Positions 41,696-49,901 of a stretch of DNA of 64,000 nucleotides are shown piece by piece. The translations under genes were made by a program, and so were the position numbers. The notes under the pieces were generated by a model. It saw nothing but the letters and a program-made list of their open reading frames with translations. It was not told the origin of the DNA and made no database searches. How positions within the stretch are numbered: the stretch's first letter is position 1; each line of letters begins with the position of its first letter. The stretch is from Sedimenticola sp. (lineage in GTDB: Bacteria; Pseudomonadota; Gammaproteobacteria; Chromatiales; Chromatiaceae). The DNA lies in assembly GCA_027068915.1 (NCBI GenBank), contig JAMOLT010000010.1, forward strand, positions 434,001-498,000, given 5' to 3'.

Positions 41696-42301
41696 ATGAA
41701 AAAAGCACTGTTGATCGCTTCTTTTGTGGCCCTGGCCGTTTCTGGCACCGCACAAGCAGCCGGTGACGCGGCAGCCGGCAAAACAAAGTCCGCAGCTTGT
41801 GCTGCCTGTCATGGCGCGGATGGTAACAGCGGCGCAAACCCCCTGTGGCCCAAGCTGGCCGGCCAGCATCCCAAGTACATTGCCAAACAGCTGCATGACT
41901 TCAAGGCCAACCAACGCAAGGACGCCACCATGGCGCCCATGGCTGCCCCCCTGAAGGATCAGGACATTGATGATCTGGCCGCATATTTTTCCAGCCTGAG
42001 CCGCAAGATCGGCGAGGCTGCAGCGGAAAAGGTGGAGCTGGGGCAAAGCCTGTATCGCTCTGGCAACAGCAATGGCGCCTCTGCCTGTACTGGCTGCCAC
42101 GGCCCCAGCGGTGATGGAAATGGGCCTGCCAACTTCCCGGCCCTGAGTGGTCAGAGTGCTGCCTATGTCGCCAAGCAGCTCAAGGACTTTCGTTCCGGAG
42201 CCCGCAGCAATGATCTGAACGGGATGATGGCCGGTGTTGCCTCCAAGCTGACGGATGAGGAAATCGAAGCGGTTTCCCAGTATGTGCAGGGGCTGCATTG
42301 A
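41696..42301 (+). CDS. Diheme cytochrome c4
   Basis: A 201-residue periplasmic electron carrier, normally feeding terminal oxidases. ATG 41696 follows GGAGT and starts a signal peptide (MKKALLIASFVALAVSGTAQA). Two homologous heme domains follow: CAACHGADG with Met in ATMAPMAAPL, and CTGCHGPSG with Met in NGMMAGVA. PLWPKLAGQHPKYIAKQL and FPALSGQSAAYVAKQL mark the repeat. The size is normal for c4. Confidence 0.93.
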   Translation: MKKALLIASFVALAVSGTAQAAGDAAAGKTKSAACAACHGADGNSGANPLWPKLAGQHPKYIAKQLHDFKANQRKDATMAPMAAPLKDQDIDDLAAYFSSLSRKIGEAAAEKVELGQSLYRSGNSNGASACTGCHGPSGDGNGPANFPALSGQSAAYVAKQLKDFRSGARSNDLNGMMAGVASKLTDEEIEAVSQYVQGLH

Positions 42302-42327
42302 TCTGCTGACATACCCGAATCAAGAGA

Positions 42328-42352
42328 CCCCGCACTGCAGCGGGGTTTTTTT
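42328..42352 (+). terminator. Rho-independent terminator after cytochrome c4
   Basis: CCCCGC at 42328-42333 and GCGGGG at 42340-42345 form a GC stem with a 6-base loop, followed by seven T. It closes the cytochrome unit and lies before the convergent PilZ gene. Confidence 0.85.
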
Positions 42353-42369
42353 ATGGCCATTGCCGGGAT

Positions 42370-42669
42370 TCAGGCCTGATGTTCCCAGGGTTCGTGAATT
42401 TCCAGCGTACAGCCATAACCGTAATAGCCATGTCGTTCTTCTTCCACACTGCGCTTGATCTGCATATGCATATGCACCGGAGCGGGATCATATTCTGACT
42501 TCATCACCACGTTCAATGCCTCTTCAATCTGCAGTTTCTCCGGCAGCCATAGCATGGCACCGGTGGTGCTGATATTGGTGAGAAAGCCCGTGCGGTATTC
42601 TCCCCCTCCCTGTTTGCGGTAATGCACCGGACCATGCCATTCCACCCGCGGACTGATTCTTCGATCCAT
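42370..42669 (-). CDS. PilZ-domain c-di-GMP receptor
   Basis: A 99-residue single PilZ domain. RRISPR near the N-terminus and NISTTGAMLWLP supply the RxxxR and (D/N)xSxxG binding motifs; GYYGYGCTLEI is the last strand. ATG 42669 has GGAG at 6 bases; the ATG nine codons earlier (42696) is less well placed. It probably reads c-di-GMP made or removed by the two GGDEF-EAL proteins of this region; its output is unknown. Confidence 0.85.
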   Translation of the reverse strand: MDRRISPRVEWHGPVHYRKQGGGEYRTGFLTNISTTGAMLWLPEKLQIEEALNVVMKSEYDPAPVHMHMQIKRSVEEERHGYYGYGCTLEIHEPWEHQA

Positions 42670-42754
42670 TTTTGCTCCACACTCATGTAGTGACAACCTG
42701 TCTTACATTATGGCAGATTCTGGTGAATACACCTGCCATCATAGCGCATACTGT

Positions 42755-45109
42755 TCAACGCCTCGCAAACAGGTGGGGGAGAATATCATGGTAAGTGATG
42801 GCAAAATGCACCTTGATGCCTTTGCAGATATGGGCCGGAATTTCCTCCCAGTCACCCTGGTTATCTGCGGGCAGAATCAATTCTCGGATGCCTGCGCGGC
42901 GGGCAGCAATGACTTTTTCACGAACTCCACCGACGGGAAATACCTCACCAGTCAGGGTCAGTTCGCCGGTCATGGCAATGTTGCGCGCAGGTTTGCCCAG
43001 CGCCAGAGACAGTAATGCAGAGGCCATGGTCACACCAGCAGAAGGGCCGTCTTTGGGGGTGGCGCCAGCGGGAACATGCAGATGGATGAAGGATTTCTCA
43101 AAAAAATCCTGCTCGATACCAAACTGTTCTGCGTGACTGATGACGTAGCCATAGGCAATTTCTGCTGACTCCTTCATCACGTCACCGAGTTGCCCGGTGA
43201 GTTTGAAGCCCCGTACAAAACTGTGGGTATGCACCGCCTCGATGCTCAGGGTGGCGCCACCCATAGCAGTCCAGGCCAGGCCGGTAACCACGCCCGCACC
43301 GGACAGCTTGCGCTCATCCCGAAACACGGCCGGGCCGAGATATCCCTGCAGGTTATCCAGCGTGACCTCAATGGGCGGCCTGGTGCCTTCAAGCATGTTT
43401 ACCACGGCCTTTCGCACAATTTTCGCCAGTTGCTTGTCCAGACGGCGCACACCGGCATCCCGGGCATAGTCCTGAATGATTCTGCGCATCACCGGAGCCT
43501 TGATCTTGATCTGGCCGCGCTTCAGGCCCGCACTCTTGATCTGCCTGGGCAACAGGAAACGCCGGGCGATTTGCAACTTATCTTCGGCAATATAACCGGA
43601 AAGCTGGATGATCTCCATGCGATCGAGCAAGGGTGCAGGGATGGTATCGAGCTGGTTGGCAGTGCAGATGAACAGGGTCTCGGAAAGATCGAAACGCAGA
43701 TCCAGATAGTGATCGAGAAACTCGGCATTCTGCTCCGGATCCAGCACCTCCAGCAGTGCCGAAGCAGGATCGCCCTGAAAGCTGGCACCGATCTTGTCGA
43801 TCTCGTCCAGCATGATCACCGGATTCTGGGTGCCGGCGGTTTTCATGGCCTGGATAAACTTGCCGGGCATCGCGCCAACATAGGTGCGGCGGTGCCCTTT
43901 GATTTCAGCCTCGTCGCGCATCCCGCCCACAGAGAAGCGATAGAACTTGCGGTTCATGGCCTGGGCCACAGATTTTCCGACGGAAGTCTTGCCCACGCCG
44001 GGCGGCCCCACCAGCAGGATCATGGAGCCCTTGATCTCCCCGCGCTGAATGCCAAGAGCCAAAAACTCCAGGATGCGTTCCTTCACGTCATCCAGGCCGA
44101 AATGATCTCTGTCCAGCGCCTTGCGGGCATGGGCGAGATCCAGGTTGTCTTCAGATTCCTTCCCCCAGGGAAGCAGGGTGATCCAGTCCAGATAGTTGCG
44201 GGTGACATTGTACTCCGCCGAACTGCTGTCAAGGATGGAGAGCTTGTCCAGCTCCTCTTCCACCCGCGCCTGGGCTTCTTCACTGAGTTCGAGCTTCTCC
44301 ATGCGTTCACGATATTTATCGACATCGGCGGTACGGTCATCCTTGGAGATGCCCAGCTCCTGTTGAATCACCTTGAGTTGCTCGCGCAGGAAGAACTCCC
44401 GTTGCTGGGCATCCATGTGCTCTTCCACGGTATCGCGGATCTTCTGCTGGGAACGTGCCAGATCCAGCTCCTTGCTAAGCAGTGCCAGCACCTTTTCCAT
44501 GCGCGGCAGCAGTTCGACGGTTTCCAGCACCTCCTGCTGTTCCCGCTTGCTGGCGGATGTCAGCCCGGTGGCAAAATCCGTTAATAAAGAAGGGTTTTCG
44601 GGGCCAAAGCGATCCAGGAAAAAGCGCAATTCTTCCTGCAGCAGGGGGTTCAGGGGCAGTAGATCCTTGATGGTATTGACGATGGCCAGGGCATAGGCCT
44701 TGACGTCCTTGGTCAGCTTGCCAGTTGGCTCGCGCAGGTAGTCCACCCGGGCGATGTAGGGCGGATTGTCGCTGATATATTTTTCGATACGGAAGCGCTG
44801 CAGGCATTCCACCAGCACCTGCAACTGCCCATCCACCTCATGCACTTTGTGAATGCGGCCCACGGTACCGACCCGGTACATGGCCTTGGCGGTGGTTTTT
44901 TCCGCCTCGTCATCTGCCGTCAATACCAAGCCGATCAAATTGGAGTCCGATTTGCGGATAGCCTCAAGGGTGGGCGCCCAGTATTTCGCATCCATGAGCA
45001 ACGGAACCCCCTGGCCGGGGAAAAATGGCCGGGCAGCGATGGGCAGCAGGTGAATGATGCTGGGCAGCACCTCATCGGCACGGGCAAGCAACTGGCTTTC
45101 GTCGTTCAT
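42755..45109 (-). CDS. lon: ATP-dependent protease Lon
   Basis: Lon is the cytoplasmic AAA+ serine protease for damaged and regulatory proteins. From ATG 45109 it has 784 residues, as in E. coli: N-terminal substrate domain, coiled coil (QQREFFLREQLKVIQQELG), Walker A GPPGVGKTSVGK, Walker B VIMLDEIDKIG, and catalytic Ser in PKDGPSAGVTM with the Lys near EKVIAARRAGI. The open frame runs much further upstream into a repeat copy, but a sigma32 promoter at 45148-45175 lies between, which excludes those starts. Confidence 0.96.
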   Translation of the reverse strand: MNDESQLLARADEVLPSIIHLLPIAARPFFPGQGVPLLMDAKYWAPTLEAIRKSDSNLIGLVLTADDEAEKTTAKAMYRVGTVGRIHKVHEVDGQLQVLVECLQRFRIEKYISDNPPYIARVDYLREPTGKLTKDVKAYALAIVNTIKDLLPLNPLLQEELRFFLDRFGPENPSLLTDFATGLTSASKREQQEVLETVELLPRMEKVLALLSKELDLARSQQKIRDTVEEHMDAQQREFFLREQLKVIQQELGISKDDRTADVDKYRERMEKLELSEEAQARVEEELDKLSILDSSSAEYNVTRNYLDWITLLPWGKESEDNLDLAHARKALDRDHFGLDDVKERILEFLALGIQRGEIKGSMILLVGPPGVGKTSVGKSVAQAMNRKFYRFSVGGMRDEAEIKGHRRTYVGAMPGKFIQAMKTAGTQNPVIMLDEIDKIGASFQGDPASALLEVLDPEQNAEFLDHYLDLRFDLSETLFICTANQLDTIPAPLLDRMEIIQLSGYIAEDKLQIARRFLLPRQIKSAGLKRGQIKIKAPVMRRIIQDYARDAGVRRLDKQLAKIVRKAVVNMLEGTRPPIEVTLDNLQGYLGPAVFRDERKLSGAGVVTGLAWTAMGGATLSIEAVHTHSFVRGFKLTGQLGDVMKESAEIAYGYVISHAEQFGIEQDFFEKSFIHLHVPAGATPKDGPSAGVTMASALLSLALGKPARNIAMTGELTLTGEVFPVGGVREKVIAARRAGIRELILPADNQGDWEEIPAHICKGIKVHFAITYHDILPHLFARR

Positions 45110-45147
45110 TCGTATTTCATTATTCGCTGATTTCCATGAGCCTTTTG

Positions 45148-45175
45148 ACATGGGGCTGAAACAAGAGAAATCAAG
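45148..45175 (-). promoter_or_regulatory. Sigma32 (heat-shock) promoter of lon
   Basis: On the minus strand CTTGATT (45175-45169) is followed after 13 bases by CCCCATGT (45155-45148). This agrees with the RpoH consensus CTTGAAA-N13-17-CCCCATnT. It lies 39 bases upstream of the lon ATG. Lon is a heat-shock gene in other proteobacteria, which supports the call. Confidence 0.8.
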
Positions 45176-45195
45176 ACAGAGAAAAAGAAATGTGC

Positions 45196-45374
45196 CGTTC
45201 CAACACCTGAGGAACCGGCGCTTTTTTGGGGGGGCCTTCGGCTGAGCCACAATGCCGCCCTCTGCAGTGCTGTACTCACTTGAAAGGGGGTGGCCCTTCC
45301 TGCGCAAGCACGCCTTGCGTCCAGCCACATTGCGACCCGCTGAAAGAGCTTTTAATTCCGACGCAGTACATTAG
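45196..45374. mobile_element. MITE-like element, truncated copy in opposite orientation
   Basis: From 45374 leftwards the minus strand repeats the left part of the 16.6-kb element: outer end (GTACTGCGTCGGAATTAAAA), CTTTCAG, the CACAATG arm, the AAGTGAGTACAGCAC stem and CCCCCAAAAAAGCGCC. Homology stops near GGTGTTGG at about 45196, so the far inverted end is missing. It lies between ksgA and the lon heat-shock promoter, both on minus. Confidence 0.75.
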
Positions 45375-45376
45375 TT

Positions 45377-46153
45377 TCAGGAAATAGCGTTACTCAGGTG
45401 GGCAAAGTCCTCCACAGACAATTGTTCGGCCCTGGCAGAAGGGTCTATACCGCAATTCCTCATCGTATCTACTGATACCAGCTCCCTGAGGGTGTTACGC
45501 AGGGTCTTACGCCGCTGGGAGAAGGCCTGGGCGACCACCTGCGAGAATATTTCAGGCTTTTGAATAGCGATGGGCGGCTTATCATAGGGGATGAGGCGCA
45601 CGAAGGCAGATGCCACCTTGGGTGCGGGTTGAAATGCACCGGGGCCGATGGGAAACAGCATCTGTACTTTGCAGGAGGCTTGCAACATCACGCTCAGACG
45701 GCCATAGGTCTTGCTTCCCGGCCCCGCAGCCATGCGTTCCACCACTTCTTTTTGCAGCATGAAGTGCATGTCCTGCAGGCATTGGGCATTTTCCAGCAGA
45801 TGAAACATCAGGGGGGTGGAGATGTTGTAGGGCAAATTGCCGACGATGCGCAATTTTCCACCAGTTGCTGCCAGCTGGCAGAAGTTGAATTTCAGGGCAT
45901 CTGCAGAGTGCAGGTGAAAACCTGGGTGATGGGCATATTTGGTACGCAGCAGCTTTACCAGATCCCAATCCAGCTCCACAGCATCAAGCTTGTTCACCGT
46001 CGCCAGCAGCTGTTCAGTAATAGCGCCTTGTCCGGGGCCAATTTCTACAAGGTGGTCGCCAGGGGCAGGACGGATGGAGCGGATGATTTTGTCGATAACC
46101 ACAGGGTCATGAAGGAAATTCTGCCCGAATCGTTTGCGTGCCCTGTGTGCCAT
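45377..46153 (-). CDS. ksgA: 16S rRNA adenine dimethyltransferase A
   Basis: KsgA dimethylates two adenines in helix 45 of 16S rRNA. The 258-residue protein begins MAHRARKRFGQNFL, has SAM motif I LVEIGPGQGAIT, motif IV VGNLPYNISTPLMFHLL and PAPKVASAFVRL. Length is usual. The stop lies beside the truncated repeat copy. Its first codons and upstream flank recur in decayed form 6.75 kb away at 52.87 kb, at the other edge of the cytochrome island. Confidence 0.95.
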   Translation of the reverse strand: MAHRARKRFGQNFLHDPVVIDKIIRSIRPAPGDHLVEIGPGQGAITEQLLATVNKLDAVELDWDLVKLLRTKYAHHPGFHLHSADALKFNFCQLAATGGKLRIVGNLPYNISTPLMFHLLENAQCLQDMHFMLQKEVVERMAAGPGSKTYGRLSVMLQASCKVQMLFPIGPGAFQPAPKVASAFVRLIPYDKPPIAIQKPEIFSQVVAQAFSQRRKTLRNTLRELVSVDTMRNCGIDPSARAEQLSVEDFAHLSNAIS

Positions 46154-46205
46154 TTGGGCATTGTACCCTTGATTTCTCCTGACTGTGGTCTATTGGTTAT
46201 TATTA
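46114..46205. repeat. Island-flanking direct repeat, ksgA copy
   Basis: This stretch covers the first 13 or so codons of ksgA and about 50 bases of its upstream flank. It aligns with 52866-52948 in the same orientation: GGAAATTCT, TCGTTT, ATTTGGGCATT and the 16-base identity TGTGGTCTATTGGTTA are shared, with scattered mismatches and one 9-base gap. Confidence 0.72.
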
Positions 46206-46714
46206 ACTTGGCCATCAAATATATCTGCTATGGTGCATAATGAATCTTTTCATGCTCGAAATACTTTTTAACCTGTACGGGTCTTTTCTGCAGTATGCAC
46301 AACTGCTTCCTGGCCTTCGGTTGAACCCTATCTTACCCAGGCCACTCCACAATGGCCTCCTTTTTTAGCTACCCTGTGCACTTGAAATTGGAATTCGCCA
46401 AACTCAATCTGAAGGGCATCTCTATTTATTCTGTTTGAGCAGGTGCATGCTTGAGATGCCCAAGAGCAAGGCGAGAGTCGCAGCAAGCGCCCCAAGGCGT
46501 CTTCCCTTGTGCAAGCGCAATTTATCGAGTGTACTGCTCACGAGCGCAACGAGTGCTTCGGGATTTGTAACAAGCCCGGGGATGGGTAAAGATAAGGCAG
46601 TACATGAGTAACTGCAGGGATTTTCAACGAAAGTATTGAGCCTCTCAAGTGCACAGATGCCAAGCAAGAATATTAATTAGAGCTGGCCTGAACTAGAGTT
46701 TTGGAGTGAGTCGT
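46206..46714. other. Non-coding left margin of the cytochrome island
   Basis: About 500 AT-richer bases. An intrinsic-terminator-like hairpin lies at 46339-46366 (AGGCCA/TGGCCT, then six T, plus orientation), with nothing recognisable upstream of it to terminate, so a short transcript from the ksgA promoter region is possible. A minus-strand frame at 46422-46667 (81 codons) was judged not to be a gene. GGAG at 46703 is the ribosome site of the hexaheme gene. Confidence 0.4.
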
Positions 46715-47917
46715 ATGTATAGAACCAGTAACAATGTTCTCATGAACCATCTTTTTTTAAACGGGAGCAAGAAACACGGGGTAACCACGCTCCTCCTGAT
46801 CCTGCTGGTTTTTTCCGACCTGTGCGGTGCAGGGGAGAAAGACTTCCGAAAACAGTTTATAACGAATTACAAGACCTTTCAGTTTGGCGCCCAGGAAAAG
46901 CTGGTTAAGGGAACTAGTGCCCGGCATATGCAGGCTGAAATTCGTACCCTGGTCGATGAGGCAATGACTACTAACAAGGATTACACCGATAGACTGTATA
47001 TGCTGGATGTAGCCAATGCCATGGCCAGTGCCTACCAACACTGGCATGGGGATATCAAGGCTTTGACAAAGGAAATAGAAAAACTAATAAAGGCGGAGCT
47101 TAAGCAGGAAGAAATACGTGTTGCCAAGCTGATGCGGTGGAAGAAAGAGGAACGATTTCTTGGTAATTTTGTAATGAAAGACCATATGGCAGAAATGGAG
47201 CAGGCAGGTGTTGCGCCAGTTATATATCCGCATTGGGTGCATCGCATCTGGTTTGAATGCAAGGTCTGTCACCAGGATATTTTTGCAATGAACAGGTGGC
47301 GTAACAAGGTCTCACATCAAAAAATTGAGTCAGGAAAACAGTGTGGTGTTTGCCATGATGGGAAAATGGTTTTCGGAGTCAAGGACAAGGGGCAGTGTAC
47401 AAAATGTCATATTGCCGGAAAACCCGAGGCTGAAAAATTGCACCATACAGATAAGATTGATCATGCTAGGATCAAGCAAGTTGCAGAACGGGTGGGGGCT
47501 GAATGGAATATTGAGAATCTCCCAGAAGGTAAAGTTCCTGTTGATAAGTTTGGCTTTATCAACTGGCTTAATCTGAAAGAAAATGGAGTCTTTAAGCCAA
47601 TCCACTCTTTAAGAGAGGGTTTTGCACATGAAGTACGGGATAATAAAATATTATTTAAATCAAAAGGGAAGATTGATGATGTAATTTTTGATCATAAAGT
47701 ACATTCTAACTGGATTAACTGCTCGTCATGCCATCCGGAAATTTTTCGTGAAACTACCACTAATGATGTAAAAATGATTCGAATGTCAAAAGGAAAATTT
47801 TGCGGCTACTGCCATGGCAAAGTATCTTTTACTTTTGCAGACTGCAAGCGTTGCCACAACCAGAAAAAGGGAGCCGGCAAGGCTGGGGTAATTATTCATC
47901 AGGGGGCCGCACAATAA
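46715..47917 (+). CDS. Hexaheme c-type cytochrome with two triheme c7-like modules
   Basis: ATG 46715 lies 8 bases after GGAG and gives 400 residues: signal peptide (VTTLLLILLVFSDLCGA), a helical Lys-rich domain (about 45-155), triheme module 1 (CKVCH, CGVCH, CTKCH; about 180-250), a linker containing PVDKFGFINWLNLKENG, and triheme module 2 (CSSCH, CGYCH, CKRCH; about 330-380). The modules resemble the c(7)-type triheme domains of metal-reducer multihemes. A GTG at 46706 is the alternative start. It should be periplasmic or surface-associated and carry electrons along a heme chain; its redox partner is not known. Confidence 0.85.
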   Translation: MYRTSNNVLMNHLFLNGSKKHGVTTLLLILLVFSDLCGAGEKDFRKQFITNYKTFQFGAQEKLVKGTSARHMQAEIRTLVDEAMTTNKDYTDRLYMLDVANAMASAYQHWHGDIKALTKEIEKLIKAELKQEEIRVAKLMRWKKEERFLGNFVMKDHMAEMEQAGVAPVIYPHWVHRIWFECKVCHQDIFAMNRWRNKVSHQKIESGKQCGVCHDGKMVFGVKDKGQCTKCHIAGKPEAEKLHHTDKIDHARIKQVAERVGAEWNIENLPEGKVPVDKFGFINWLNLKENGVFKPIHSLREGFAHEVRDNKILFKSKGKIDDVIFDHKVHSNWINCSSCHPEIFRETTTNDVKMIRMSKGKFCGYCHGKVSFTFADCKRCHNQKKGAGKAGVIIHQGAAQ

Positions 47918-48088
47918 CTGGCCCAGGAAGTTTTGACCGCATGCCAGACATGGTAATCCTGCCTGCATTTAAACAAGCCAAACCAAGCCGGCAAGCAGAC
48001 CACAAAAATTCAGCCTGATGCAGGCGGTGACGAAGCAGACTGGAGGGTGTTTTTTTGGCTCGTCACTATAATTAAAGAGGAGGAGAGC

Positions 48089-48793
48089 ATGAGATCACCT
48101 TTTAGGTACACAAGGCTACTTGCAGCATTCTCTCTGGCTATATACGGCTGCTTCACGCAAATCGCTGCAGCTGAAGACTCCAGCCTTATTGCCGGCAAGA
48201 GCATTTTTGACCGTTTGTGCATCTATTGCCATGGAAGCAAGGGGGAAGGAGATGGCCCCGCTGGCTTGTTGTCTGGCGTAGACACGGGTGACCTGTCCAA
48301 CCAGGCATACATGTCAAAGCTGTCAGACCAGGAGCTGTATGACCGCATTGCCTGGGGCCAGGAGAAATTTCCTTACCTGCAGATGCCGGGCTGGAGATCC
48401 AGCCTGAAAGAGCAGGAAATACGAGCCGTTATAAACTATGTCCGTTCTTTGGCTGTAGACAAGGGACCGCTGACAACTCCATCTCCGAAGGAGAGAGAGA
48501 AAAAATTCCGGGATGACCCGCTAGAAAGGGGGCGTGTGCATTACCTTCACTACTGCTCCGGGTGCCACGGTAAATCTGGCGATGGTGATGGCGAGGGTGG
48601 AAAAAACCTTGCAACAAAACCCGCCGCACTAAGTGACCCTGCTTTAGCTGCCACGATAACGCCAGCAAGCATCGATGCCTATTTAACCACCAATTCCGGC
48701 AGAGGTGGTGGCAGAAATATGCCAGTATTCGAAGATGGTTTTAGAGATAAGATCAAAGACATCACTCTGTACATCAAGACCCTGGCAAAATAA
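48089..48793 (+). CDS. Periplasmic diheme cytochrome c
   Basis: A strong AGAGGAGGAG site fixes ATG 48089. The 234-residue product has a signal peptide (RLLAAFSLAIYGCFTQIAAA), and two class I heme domains: CIYCHGSKGEGDGPAG with Met in LQMPGWRSSL, and CSGCHGKSGDGDGEGG with Met in RNMPVFED. Each domain has likely His/Met ligation. It lies between the hexaheme cytochrome and the HiPIP on the same strand and may shuttle electrons between the multiheme set and the respiratory chain. Confidence 0.87.
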   Translation: MRSPFRYTRLLAAFSLAIYGCFTQIAAAEDSSLIAGKSIFDRLCIYCHGSKGEGDGPAGLLSGVDTGDLSNQAYMSKLSDQELYDRIAWGQEKFPYLQMPGWRSSLKEQEIRAVINYVRSLAVDKGPLTTPSPKEREKKFRDDPLERGRVHYLHYCSGCHGKSGDGDGEGGKNLATKPAALSDPALAATITPASIDAYLTTNSGRGGGRNMPVFEDGFRDKIKDITLYIKTLAK

Positions 48794-48969
48794 TATAAAA
48801 GAAAATTCTTCCATTGCCCGAAAAGGATCATGATTTTATCCCCCACCTCATAAGGCCGGGCTTTATTTTAGGATAAAATTGCGATATATTCGATTGAACC
48901 AACCGATAATACGCAAGTCTTACGGTTGCGTTATAGATGGATTTATATAACTTTAAAGAGGTAATGCAA

Positions 48970-49311
48970 ATGAGTGAGAATGTTGATAAGAATCGCAGAA
49001 GTGCTTTGAAGCTGGCTGTTGGCGCTGCCGTTGCCGTACCATTGGGTATGTTAACTACCCGTAAGGCTTTTGCAGAAGGCTTGCCGCACGTCGACGAAGC
49101 CAGCGCCACTGCTGTCGCACTGAAATATTCAGCTGATGCAACAAAGGCTGAGCGTGTTGATAAAGCAGGCACTCCTGCAGATCAGCAATTTTGTCATAAC
49201 TGTCTGCTTGCACCATCCCATGAGGGCGACTTTTTTCCATGTCCACTGTTTCCCGGCAATACCGTTGCCAGGGATGGATGGTGCGCTAGCTGGACGCTAC
49301 TAACAAAGTAA
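48970..49311 (+). CDS. High-potential iron-sulfur protein (HiPIP), Tat-exported
   Basis: A 113-residue protein from ATG 48970 (GAGG upstream). The N-terminus has a twin-arginine signal (DKNRRSALKLAVGAAVAVPLG). The four cluster cysteines lie in FCHNCLLAPSHEG, FFPCPLFPGNTV and GWCASWTLL, matching the Chromatium HiPIP pattern. HiPIPs are periplasmic one-electron carriers between cytochrome bc1 and oxidases or reaction centres. Last plus-strand gene of the island; a terminator follows at 49484. Confidence 0.93.
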   Translation: MSENVDKNRRSALKLAVGAAVAVPLGMLTTRKAFAEGLPHVDEASATAVALKYSADATKAERVDKAGTPADQQFCHNCLLAPSHEGDFFPCPLFPGNTVARDGWCASWTLLTK

Positions 49312-49483
49312 ATAATACTGCACGGGCTTGTTTCACCAGCGTAACTTGGTGATAGTAAAGGCCACCTCCATAGATTGTCATTCCGGCGCAGGCCGAAATC
49401 CATAAGTCCTTGAAAACTTTGGACACCGGTCTATGCTGGTGTGACGAAAACCGAATTATTCGAGGTGTCCTAAAGCAATTAAA
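49312..49483. other. Gap after HiPIP with REP-like hairpins
   Basis: Contains a CACCA/TGGTG hairpin (49334-49352), and around 49375-49405 a GTCATTCCGGCGCAGGCCGAAATCC-like stretch of the kind found as dispersed REP-like repeats in many proteobacteria. No gene seen. Confidence 0.4.
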
Positions 49484-49511
49484 ATGGATGGTAGACCCAT
49501 CCATTTTTTTA
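49484..49511 (+). terminator. Rho-independent terminator of the plus-strand island operon
   Basis: ATGGATGG at 49484-49491 pairs with CCATCCAT at 49497-49504 around a 5-base loop, followed by seven T. Good candidate end for hexaheme-diheme-HiPIP transcription. Confidence 0.75.
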
Positions 49512-49521
49512 TGCTCACTGG

Positions 49522-49640
49522 TTATACTGCGTCGGAATAAAAGGCCCTTTCAGTGAATCACAATGCGGCCAGATGCAAAGCGCGTCTCGCTGAGAATGGC
49601 ATGCCCTTTTCAAGATATGCAGCAACCGCAGGGAGGCCCG
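49522..49640. mobile_element. MITE-like element, decayed left half
   Basis: Matches the first 115 or so bases of the 16.6-kb element in the same orientation: ATACTGCGTCGGAATAAAAG, GCCCTTTCAGTGAATCACAA, GCGGCCAGATGCAAAG and AACCGCAG. The GTACTCAC stem has been lost and the right half is absent. It sits in the middle of the cytochrome island, between its two convergent gene sets. Confidence 0.7.
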
Positions 49641-49901
49641 CAAATGGCCCGACCCCGCGTCGCCTAACAAGGCTGTTAGCCGTATAAGGACGTACGGCCA
49701 TTTTCAATGACCATAAGTCATTGAAAATCGAGGAAAGACAAAATCACATTTTTATCTTTCCGGGTTGAGAAAAACCATGGTAGGCTTTTTTCAACATCCT
49801 GCTAAAGCGCCTACTGTTGGCGGCAACCCATGAAGACCTGCTAACGAATGCCGGCTTTTGAGCCTCTCAAGCTCATATCTTCTCAAACTGATAGAGATGC
49901 C
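49641..49901. other. Run of three hairpins between convergent island operons
   Basis: CTAACA/TGTTAG at 49664-49679, a perfect 12-base stem ATTTTCAATGAC/GTCATTGAAAAT at 49700-49728, and GTTGAGAAAAACC/GGCTTTTTTCAAC at 49764-49795, the last a near copy of the yhfA-dsbB terminator. Probably a patchwork of terminators and repeat debris; no gene seen. Confidence 0.5.

Noticed and set aside
43190-44584. Long plus-strand open frame opposite lon
   Set aside because: Shadow of the lon coding sequence; low-complexity composition and no ribosome site or family match.
45110-45328. Longer lon starts inside the repeat copy
   Set aside because: They lie upstream of or within the sigma32 promoter, encode repeat-derived residues, and exceed the normal Lon length by 73 residues.
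46422-46667. 81-codon minus-strand frame in the island margin
   Set aside because: No ribosome site, no homology recognised, odd composition; the hydrophobic end alone is not sufficient.
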